Part shown: positions 16,238-22,919 of the stretch, piece after piece | How the letters are laid out: the number at the start of each line of letters is the position of its first letter | Numbering within the stretch: position 1 is the first letter of the stretch | Origin: Nocardia abscessus | Lineage (GTDB): Bacteria; Actinomycetota; Actinomycetes; Mycobacteriales; Mycobacteriaceae | NCBI RefSeq assembly: GCF_015477775.1 | Contig: NZ_JADLQO010000014.1 | Location: forward strand, 1-64,000 | Length of the DNA: 64,000 nt | Direction of reading: 5' to 3' | Notes under the pieces: model-generated | What the model saw: only the letters and a program-made list of their open reading frames with translations | What the model was told of the DNA's origin: nothing | Databases searched by the model: none | Made by a program: the position numbers and the translations under genes

Positions 16238-17347
16238 ATGCAGCCGTTCGAACCCCAGCCGCCCGATCAGGCGGGCCGACAGGCCGACCCGTACGCCCCG
16301 CAGGGCGGGTGGGTCCCGGTGCAGGATTCGCCCGCCGCGCCCTCCGGCCAGCCGTACACCTCGGGCTCGTATCCGGCCGCACCCCCGGCTCCGTATCCCG
16401 CGCCCTACGGCTCCTACCCCGGCGTTCCTGTCCCGCCCCCGGCGCCGCCGCAGCGCCGGCCCCGGGGTCTGTCGCCGTTCGGGATGCCCGCTCGGCACAG
16501 CTGGGAGATCCCGATGCTCGTCCTCGTGGTGGTGCTGACGGTGTTCGCCTACCTGATCGCGCTGCTGCTGCTGGCGACCGGCAACTTCGACCAGTACGTC
16601 CTGGCGTTCGCAGCCGCCCCGCTGCTGCTGTGGTTCGGTCGCGGCATCAACTACGCGAGCCAGCGGGTGAACGGCGTGAAGATGTCACCCACCCAGTTCC
16701 CCGAGGGCTACCAGCTGGTGGCGGAGGCCGCCGCTCGCTTCGGCATGGCGAAGGTGCCGGACGCGTACGTCGTGCTCGGCAACGGCCAGATCAACGCCTT
16801 CGCCAGCGGACATGGCTTCCGGCGCTACGTGGTGGTCTACAGCGACCTGTTCGAGATCGGCGGCGCCGCACGCGAACCCGACGCGCTGGCATTCATCATC
16901 GGCCACGAGGTCGGCCACATCGCGGCCGGGCACACGTCGTACTGGCGGCAGCTGGGCATGTTCCTCGTGCCGTTCCTGCCGATCATCGGCAGCAGCCTGA
17001 TCCGCGCGCAGGAGTACACCGCCGACAACCACGGTTTCTGTCACCGGCATACCGGGGCGCCCGGCGCCATGGGCACCCTGGCCGCGGGTAAGTACATGAA
17101 CAGGCTGGTCGGCTTCGACGAGATGGCCGACCGGGCGCCGTCGGAGAAGGGCTTCTTCGTCTGGATGGTGAACGCCCTGTCCAGCCACCCGGTGCTCACC
17201 TGGCGGATGTGGGCGCTGCGCGATCGCAGCAGGCACGGGAAGCTGTTCATGCGCCCCGAGCGGCCCAAGGGCGCCGGTGCGCCGATGGGCGGCTATCCGA
17301 GTTCCTACGGTCAGGTACCGGCGAGCCCGCCGAAATCCGTGCTCTGA
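16238..17347 (+). CDS. M48-family zinc metalloprotease, membrane-anchored
   Basis: 369 residues. Residues 1-85 are a Pro/Ala/Gly/Tyr-rich cytoplasmic tail of the kind common in mycobacterial membrane proteins. Two hydrophobic segments at about 92-113 and 119-134 anchor it. The peptidase domain has HEVGH at 223-227 and a downstream ALIRAQEYTAD-type glutamate (EYTAD, about 257) as third zinc ligand. M48 peptidases degrade misfolded membrane proteins, as HtpX does. The active site looks complete. ATG 16238 was chosen over upstream frames because the Pro-rich start follows it directly. It converges with the DsbA-like gene across a terminator hairpin. Confidence 0.9.
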   Translation: MQPFEPQPPDQAGRQADPYAPQGGWVPVQDSPAAPSGQPYTSGSYPAAPPAPYPAPYGSYPGVPVPPPAPPQRRPRGLSPFGMPARHSWEIPMLVLVVVLTVFAYLIALLLLATGNFDQYVLAFAAAPLLLWFGRGINYASQRVNGVKMSPTQFPEGYQLVAEAAARFGMAKVPDAYVVLGNGQINAFASGHGFRRYVVVYSDLFEIGGAAREPDALAFIIGHEVGHIAAGHTSYWRQLGMFLVPFLPIIGSSLIRAQEYTADNHGFCHRHTGAPGAMGTLAAGKYMNRLVGFDEMADRAPSEKGFFVWMVNALSSHPVLTWRMWALRDRSRHGKLFMRPERPKGAGAPMGGYPSSYGQVPASPPKSVL

Positions 17348-17349
17348 CC

Positions 17350-17378
17350 GGGGCGGGTGCCGCGAAGCCACCCGCCCC
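17350..17378. terminator. Bidirectional hairpin between convergent genes
   Basis: A 10-bp GC stem GGGGCGGGTG / CACCCGCCCC with a 9-nt loop starts 3 nt after the protease stop and lies in the 37-bp gap to the convergent DsbA-like gene. Confidence 0.6.
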
Positions 17379-17384
17379 CTGCAC

Positions 17385-18026
17385 TCAGTCGAACGACGGC
17401 GGTTCGGTCCGCGTGCGCTTCAGCTCGTAGAAGTGCGGGTAGGAGGCCAGCGCCACGGCACCGTCCCAGACCTTGCCCGCCTCCTCGCCGCGTGGAATCC
17501 GGGACAGGACCGGACCGAAGAACGCGGTGCCGTTGATGTGGATGGTCGGGGTGCCGACATCCGGTCCCACCTTGTCCATGCCCTCATGGTGGCTCTTGCG
17601 CAGCGCCTCGTCGTAGTCGGTGCTCTCGGCGGCCGCGGCCAGCTCGGCGGGCAGACCCACCTCCGCCAGCGAATCGGCGATCACCGCGGCGAGCGACTCC
17701 TTGCGGCTCTCGCGTTCGTACTCGTCACGCCGATTGTGGATACGCGTGCCCATCGCGGTGTACAGCGGCGAGAGCACCTTGTCGCCGTGCTCCTGCGCCG
17801 CGGCGATCGCGACGCGGACCGGGCCCCAGCCCGTCTCGAGCAGTTCCTGGTACTGCGGGGACACGTCCTTGCCCTCGTTCAGCACCGACAGGCTCATCAC
17901 GTGGAACTTGGCCTCGATGTCGCGCACCTGCTCGACCTCGAGGATCCAGCGGGACGTGATCCAGCACCAGGGGCACAACGGGTCGAACCAGAAATCGGCG
18001 ACGTCCTTGGCAGCTTTGTCGGTCAC
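17385..18026 (-). CDS. DsbA-family mycothiol-dependent oxidoreductase (Rv2466c-like)
   Basis: 213 residues. A thioredoxin-fold protein with CPWC at residues 18-21 within FWFDPLCPWCW, followed by the helical insertion of the DsbA family and a cis-Pro loop VGTPTIHI. The M. tuberculosis homologue Rv2466c is reduced by the mycothiol system and acts as a disulfide reductase and nitroreductase; the same cytoplasmic role is inferred since no signal peptide is present. GTG 18026 was chosen: it gives family length and has AGAGGAAG upstream. It keeps the mycobacterial neighbourhood (rpiB on one side, pepN on the other), although other genes have been inserted. Confidence 0.9.
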   Translation of the reverse strand: MTDKAAKDVADFWFDPLCPWCWITSRWILEVEQVRDIEAKFHVMSLSVLNEGKDVSPQYQELLETGWGPVRVAIAAAQEHGDKVLSPLYTAMGTRIHNRRDEYERESRKESLAAVIADSLAEVGLPAELAAAAESTDYDEALRKSHHEGMDKVGPDVGTPTIHINGTAFFGPVLSRIPRGEEAGKVWDGAVALASYPHFYELKRTRTEPPSFD

Positions 18027-18158
18027 GGGCGGCTTCCTCTCGATCGCATCGCGGACGGACGGCACGCACACGTCGCCGCCCTACCGAGCAACCACGGCGG
18101 CTCCCGATTCGTTCCCACCCGGCTCGCCGTTTTCCCGAGCCGCCCGTACGGCTGCCAG

Positions 18159-18164
18159 TAGGGT
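18159..18164 (+). promoter_or_regulatory. -10 box of the FAD reductase gene
   Basis: TAGGGT here is part of a 13-bp string TAGGGTTGGTCGG that recurs exactly 93 nt upstream of pepN (22827). It fits the TAnnnT pattern and would give a leader of about 36 nt containing the AGAAGGAG ribosome site. Confidence 0.4.
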
Positions 18165-18206
18165 TGGTCGGCAGGAGCCTGGTTCCCTTCGGAGAAGGAG
18201 TCCGCT

Positions 18207-19442
18207 ATGAGTTCTGACCAGCATTTCGTCATCGTCGGCGGCGGACTGGGCGCGGCCAAGATCGCGGAAGCGTTGCGGGCCAAGGATTTCGACGGAATCG
18301 TGACGCTGATCGGCGCCGAGGAGCACCTGCCCTACGAGCGGCCGCCGCTGTCGAAGGAGCATCTCGCGGGCAAGAAGGCGTTCCCCGAGTTCATCGTCGA
18401 CCCCGCGCAGTGGTACCGCGACCACCACATCGATGTCCGGCTCGGCACCACCGTCACCGGGCTCGACCCCGCGGCCAAGACGGTCACCCTGCCCGACGGT
18501 TCCACACTGTCCTACGACAAGCTCGCGCTGGCCACCGGTTCCACGCCGCGAACTCTGCCCGTGCCGGGCGCCGACGCGCCCAACGTGTACACGCTGCGCA
18601 CCATCGAGGATTCGGACACGTTGATCGAGCTGTTCCGCAGTGCGACGCGGCGGATCGTCATTGTCGGAGCGGGCTGGATCGGCCTGGAGGTCGCGGCGGC
18701 GGCCCGCGCCGCAGGCGTCGAGGTGACCATCGTCGAACGCGCCGACCTGCCGCTGCGGGCGGTACTCGGTCCGGAGATGGGCCAGGTGTTCGCCGACCTG
18801 CACCGGGCCAACGGTGTCGACTTCCGGTTCGAGGCACAGGTCGAGGCGATCACCACCGAGGAAGCCATCGCGACCGATGTGGCCAACGGCGTCCGGCTCG
18901 CCGACGGCAGCACGATCGAAGCCGACGCGGTGCTGATCGCCGTCGGCGCACGCCCGAACGTGGAACTGGCCGCCGATGCCGGGCTCGCGGTGGAGGACGG
19001 CGTGCTCGTCGACGAGCGCCTGGCCACCAGTGATCCCGACATCGTCGCGGTCGGCGACATCGCCGCGCAGCAGCACCCGGTCCTCGGCAGGCGGATCCGC
19101 GTAGAGCACTGGGCCAACGCGCTCAACCAACCCGCGGTCGCCGCCGCGACCATGCTCGGCAAGCAGGCCGCCTACGACCGGCTGCCCTACTTCTTCACCG
19201 ATCAATACGACCTGGGCATGGAGTACACCGGGTTCGCCGCGCCGGAGGAGTACACCAAGGTCGTCGTGCGCGGCGACGCGGCGGCGCGCGAGTTCGTGGC
19301 GTTCTGGCTGGACTCCGCCGACCGCGTGCTCGCCGGGATGAACGTGAACGTCTGGGACGTGACCGACCGGATCAAGGAACTGATCCTGGCGGGCGAACCG
19401 GTCGACCCGGACCGGCTGGCCGACACGACGACAAATTTGTGA
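18207..19442 (+). CDS. FAD-dependent NAD(P)H:ferredoxin/rubredoxin-type reductase
   Basis: 411 residues. Two Rossmann folds are visible: FAD-binding VIVGGGLG at residues 8-15 and NAD-binding IVIVGAGWIG at 150-159, and a second FAD motif DIVAVGDIAA lies near 273. This is the layout of single-component reductases feeding ferredoxins, rubredoxins or cytochrome P450 systems. The ERPPLSKEHLAG segment (44-55) is typical of the oxygenase-coupled reductase group. A strong GGAGAAGGAG lies before ATG 18207. No ferredoxin or P450 gene is adjacent, so the partner is unknown. Its stop codon overlaps a CRP-like site. Confidence 0.9.
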   Translation: MSSDQHFVIVGGGLGAAKIAEALRAKDFDGIVTLIGAEEHLPYERPPLSKEHLAGKKAFPEFIVDPAQWYRDHHIDVRLGTTVTGLDPAAKTVTLPDGSTLSYDKLALATGSTPRTLPVPGADAPNVYTLRTIEDSDTLIELFRSATRRIVIVGAGWIGLEVAAAARAAGVEVTIVERADLPLRAVLGPEMGQVFADLHRANGVDFRFEAQVEAITTEEAIATDVANGVRLADGSTIEADAVLIAVGARPNVELAADAGLAVEDGVLVDERLATSDPDIVAVGDIAAQQHPVLGRRIRVEHWANALNQPAVAAATMLGKQAAYDRLPYFFTDQYDLGMEYTGFAAPEEYTKVVVRGDAAAREFVAFWLDSADRVLAGMNVNVWDVTDRIKELILAGEPVDPDRLADTTTNL

Positions 19443-19453
19443 CGTGGATCACC
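19438..19453. promoter_or_regulatory. CRP-like binding site upstream of the DGPF-ECF42 pair
   Basis: TGTGA-CGTGGA-TCACC has one mismatch to the CRP/GlxR consensus TGTGA-N6-TCACA. It overlaps the stop of the reductase gene and lies about 100 bp upstream of the DGPF gene, a suitable distance for activation. Confidence 0.5.
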
Positions 19454-19551
19454 GAGAGGATGGGTCGAATCCGAACATTGGGCTCCGACCTCCTCGCGAG
19501 CGCCACCGAGGCGCTCCACACGGCCGAGCGCCGGAGGAGAGGAAACGAATC

Positions 19552-19953
19552 ATGAAGTACATGCTGCTGAAGACCTACGGACCCACCGCCTACTGCGACA
19601 CACCGATCAACGAATGGTCCCCGGAAGAGATCCGGGCACACATAGACTTCCAGCGCGCACTGGGTGCGCAGCTGGCCGAAGCGGGCGAGTTGGTGGACGC
19701 GCAGGGGTTGGCCGGTCCGGACGACGCGCGAATCGTCAGTTCGGACGGGCGGTCGGCGCCGGTGGTCACCGACGGGCCCTTCCCGGAGACCAAGGAGTTC
19801 TTGGCGGGGTACTGGATCGTCGACGTGGACAGCCCCGAACGGGCCTACGAGATCGCCGCGCAGGCCTCCGCCGCCCCCGGGCCGGGCGGTAAACCGATTG
19901 GCGAGTACATCGAAGTTCGCGCGGTGATGGGCGCCCCCGCCACCGAGCAATGA
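19552..19953 (+). CDS. YCII/DGPF-domain protein paired with ECF sigma factor
   Basis: 133 residues. The DGPF motif is at residues 74-77 (VVTDGPFPETKE) within a ferredoxin-like alpha-beta fold of the YCII family. These small proteins are commonly encoded beside ECF42-group sigma factors, and exactly such a gene follows with a 4-nt ATGA overlap. Their biochemical role is unsettled; a sensory or regulatory partner role is inferred from the association. Ribosome site GGAGGAGAGG lies 9-15 nt before ATG 19552. Size is typical. Confidence 0.9.
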   Translation: MKYMLLKTYGPTAYCDTPINEWSPEEIRAHIDFQRALGAQLAEAGELVDAQGLAGPDDARIVSSDGRSAPVVTDGPFPETKEFLAGYWIVDVDSPERAYEIAAQASAAPGPGGKPIGEYIEVRAVMGAPATEQ

Positions 19954-21215
19954 GCGACCGGCGTGCGGTGCCCGACGACACACCGCTCCCGGCGAGCACC
20001 GAGGACCTGCTGCGCGCACTGGCGCCGCAGGTCCTCGGAACGCTCGTCCGCCGGTTCGGCGACTTCGACACCGCCGAGGACGCGCTACAGGAAGCACTGC
20101 TGGCGGCCGCGACCCAGTGGCCGCGGGAGGGCCTGCCGGACAATCCACGGGCCTGGCTGATCCAGGTCGCGCAGCGCCGCATGGCCGACGCCGTGCGCGC
20201 GGAGGTGGCCCGGCGCCGCAGGGAGACCACGGCCTTCGACCGCGAGGTGACCGATGCCGTCCCCGTGGACACAGACGACACGCTGACCATGCTGTTCCTG
20301 TGCTGTCACCCGGCGCTGTCGCCTGCCGCCGCCATCGCCCTGACCTTGCGCGCGGTGGGCGGGCTCGGCACCGACCAGATCGCCCGCGCCTTCCTGCTGC
20401 CGGAAGCGACGATGGCGCAACGGATCACCCGGGCGAAGAAGAAGCTGGCCACGGTCGAGCGCCCGTTCGCCCAGCCGGGTGACGTGCGGTGGCGGGAGCG
20501 GCTCGGCGCTGTCCTGCACGTGTTGTACCTGATCTTCAGCGAAGGCCATACCAGCAGCTCGGGGCAGACGTTGCAGCGGACGGATCTGTCCGACGAGGCG
20601 ATCCGGCTCACCAGGGCCGTGCACCGGCTGCTGCCCGAGGACACCGAGGTCGCCGGATTGCTCGCGCTGATGCTGCTCACCGATGCCCGTCGCGCGGCGC
20701 GCACCGGGACGCACGGCGAACTCATCCCGCTGGCCGAGCAGAACCGTTCGCTGTGGGATCGGGCGCTGATCACCGAAGGAACGACCCTGATCACCAGCAC
20801 GCTGGCGCATGGTTTGCGCGGGCCCTATCAGATCCAGGCAGCCGTAGCGGTTCTGCATGCGCAGGCCGCGCGCGCGGAGGACACCGAGTGGCCCAAGATC
20901 CTGGCGCTGTACGACCGGCTCGAACAGCTCACGGACAATCCGATGGTGACACTCAACCGTGCGGTGGCCACGGCGATGGTGGCGGGGCCGCAAGCCGGTC
21001 TCGCGCTGGCCGGGACGCTCGACGCGCACCTGGCGACTACGCACCGGCTCGACGCCGTGCGCGGCCACCTGCACGAGATGGCAGGCGACCTCGACGCGGC
21101 CGTCGGTTGCTACACCAAGGCCGCTGCCCGCACGACGAGCGTGCCCGAGCGCGACTACCTCACGATTCGTGCGGCACGGCTGCGCCACGACGCTCGCGCG
21201 AATCTCGCCGGGTGA
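19950..21215 (+). CDS. ECF42-group RNA polymerase sigma factor with long C-terminal extension
   Basis: 421 residues, more than twice a normal ECF sigma. Region 2 lies at about 25-95 (RRFGDFDTAEDALQEALLAA) and region 4 at about 115-175, with the helix-turn-helix LGTDQIARAFLLPEATMAQR and the CCHPALSP segment seen in this group. Residues about 185-421 form an alpha-helical, TPR-like extension that marks ECF42. No anti-sigma factor is adjacent; control in this group is thought to involve the extension and possibly the DGPF protein. The ATG overlaps the DGPF stop, so the two are translationally coupled. Confidence 0.92.
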   Translation: MSDRRAVPDDTPLPASTEDLLRALAPQVLGTLVRRFGDFDTAEDALQEALLAAATQWPREGLPDNPRAWLIQVAQRRMADAVRAEVARRRRETTAFDREVTDAVPVDTDDTLTMLFLCCHPALSPAAAIALTLRAVGGLGTDQIARAFLLPEATMAQRITRAKKKLATVERPFAQPGDVRWRERLGAVLHVLYLIFSEGHTSSSGQTLQRTDLSDEAIRLTRAVHRLLPEDTEVAGLLALMLLTDARRAARTGTHGELIPLAEQNRSLWDRALITEGTTLITSTLAHGLRGPYQIQAAVAVLHAQAARAEDTEWPKILALYDRLEQLTDNPMVTLNRAVATAMVAGPQAGLALAGTLDAHLATTHRLDAVRGHLHEMAGDLDAAVGCYTKAAARTTSVPERDYLTIRAARLRHDARANLAG

Positions 21216-21377
21216 GCGAATTCCCGAGCGCTGCCCAATCGGGAAATCGAGCAGCCAGGCGGGAGAGCGAAACCCGGCGCACGGCGGTGGCTGTGGCATG
21301 CATCGGCAGCGGTCGCTGAGGCGACGCGCCGGGTGGTCGAAGGCGGGCGTGACGCGCGGCCGGGCAGACTACCCGGT

Positions 21378-21860
21378 GTGGCAGACAAACACAGTGCGGG
21401 AGTCCTGGTGTTCCGCCGGAGCTCGAACGGAGCCGTCGAGGTGTTGCTCGGGCACATGGGCGGCCCGTTCTGGGCGCGAAAAGACCTGGGCGCGTGGTCG
21501 ATTCCGAAAGGCGAGTACGAGCCGGAGACCGAGGACGCCCGGCTCGCGGCGAGCCGCGAGTTCACCGAGGAGCTGGGACTGCCGGTTCCGGACGGCCCGT
21601 GGCTGCCGCTGGGCGAAGTGCGGTACGGCAGCGGCGCGAGCAAGAAGACCCTCACCGTCTGGGCCGTCGAGGGCGATCTCGATCCCGCCGCCGTCGTCCC
21701 GGGAACCTTTCAGCTGGAATGGCCGCCGCGCTCCGGCCGGCTCACGGAGTTCCCCGAGATCGATCGCGCCGAATGGTTCGACGCCGCCACCGCACGCGAC
21801 AAGCTGGTCGCGGGCCAGCGGCCCTGCCTGGACCGGCTGGCCGAGCACCTGCCGCACTGA
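21378..21860 (+). CDS. Nudix hydrolase
   Basis: 160 residues. Hydrolyses a nucleoside diphosphate linked to another moiety. The Nudix box runs from G45 to G67 with the catalytic helix R60-E61-x-x-E64-E65. The first half is odd: six residues instead of five separate G45 from the next acidic residue (E52), a one-residue insertion. The GTG at 21378 directly precedes the first strand HSAGVLVF and is preferred; the frame extends 15 codons upstream. Substrate cannot be inferred. It converges on purC with a 3-bp gap. Confidence 0.88.
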   Translation: MADKHSAGVLVFRRSSNGAVEVLLGHMGGPFWARKDLGAWSIPKGEYEPETEDARLAASREFTEELGLPVPDGPWLPLGEVRYGSGASKKTLTVWAVEGDLDPAAVVPGTFQLEWPPRSGRLTEFPEIDRAEWFDAATARDKLVAGQRPCLDRLAEHLPH

Positions 21861-21863
21861 CCG

Positions 21864-22700
21864 CTAGCGCGCCACGCCCGCCCAGGTCAGGCCGGTGATG
21901 AGTTCGTAGGCCTCCACGTACTTCTGCCGCGTCGCCGCGACCACGTCGGCGGGGATCTCCGGGCCGGGCGGCTCCTTGTCCCAGCCGGTGGAGGTGGACC
22001 AGTCGCGGACGAACTGCTTGTCGAACGAGCGCTGCGCCCGGCCCGGCTCCCACTCGTCGGCGGGCCAGAACCGCGAGGAATCCGACGTGAGCACTTCGTC
22101 GCCGAGGGTGAGGACATCGCCGTCCCAGCCGAATTCGACTTTGGTGTCGGCGACGATGACACCGCGTTCGGCGGCGTGTGCCGCGCCGCGGGTGTAGATG
22201 TGCAAGGTCAGCTCGCGCAGCCGCTCGGCGACCTCGCGCCCCTCCTGGTTCACCACGTCCGCGAAGGTGATCGCTTCGTCGTGTCCCTCGGAGGCTTTGG
22301 TGGTCGGTGTGAAGATCGGCTCGGGCAGCTTGTCGCCCTCGCGCAGCCCGGGCGGCAGCGCGACCCCGGAGACCGAGCCCGTGCGGCGGTACTCGACCAG
22401 CCCCGACCCGGTCAGATAGCCACGCGCGATGCACTCCACCTGCACCATCTTCAGCGGCTTGACCCGGATGCCGCGGCCGGCGAACTCGGCGGGCACGTCG
22501 GTGGCGGAGACCACGTGGTTGGGCACGTCGGTGAAGTACTCGAACCACCAGTTCGACAACTGCGTCAGCAGAGCGCCTTTGTCCGGGATCGGTGTCGGCA
22601 GCACCACGTCGTACACCGACACCCGATCGGACGCGACCAGCAGCAGCGTGTCGCCGTCCTCGTACAGGTCACGCACCTTTCCGGCGTGCACATGCTTCAA
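21864..22700 (-). CDS. purC: Phosphoribosylaminoimidazole-succinocarboxamide synthase
   Basis: 278 residues. Catalyses the ATP-dependent joining of CAIR and aspartate to SAICAR in purine biosynthesis. Family motifs are clear: GKVRDLYEDGD (7-17), LLVASDRVSVYDVVLPTPIPDKG (20-42), RGYLTGSG (94-101) and the DTKVEFGWD segment near 180. The N-terminus is slightly shorter than in mycobacterial PurC, but no better start exists upstream. It stands alone rather than in a pur operon and is divergent from pepN. Confidence 0.95.
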   Translation of the reverse strand: MKHVHAGKVRDLYEDGDTLLLVASDRVSVYDVVLPTPIPDKGALLTQLSNWWFEYFTDVPNHVVSATDVPAEFAGRGIRVKPLKMVQVECIARGYLTGSGLVEYRRTGSVSGVALPPGLREGDKLPEPIFTPTTKASEGHDEAITFADVVNQEGREVAERLRELTLHIYTRGAAHAAERGVIVADTKVEFGWDGDVLTLGDEVLTSDSSRFWPADEWEPGRAQRSFDKQFVRDWSTSTGWDKEPPGPEIPADVVAATRQKYVEAYELITGLTWAGVAR

Positions 22701-22826
22701 CGTCGAGCCTCCGAATCCGTGGTGGTGAACCTGCGCTGCACCAGGCAGAATACCGCCGCCGCCGGAGCGAGGCCGTCACGCCGTCGGTCTCGGCCGCGGT
22801 ACCGGCGTGTGAGGGGCGGGTGTCAC

Positions 22827-22832
22827 TAGGGT
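22827..22832 (+). promoter_or_regulatory. -10 box of pepN
   Basis: TAGGGT, within the same 13-bp string found before the FAD reductase gene. It predicts a leader of about 80 nt ending in GAAGGAGCC before the pepN ATG. No consensus -35 is visible. Confidence 0.4.
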
Positions 22833-22919
22833 TGGTCGGGAAAGTCCCGCGCGGCCTGCCACGCCGAGGTGGCATTGTGGGTGTCGCCCGTGCCAGTTCT
22901 TCGACCACGAAGGAGCCTT

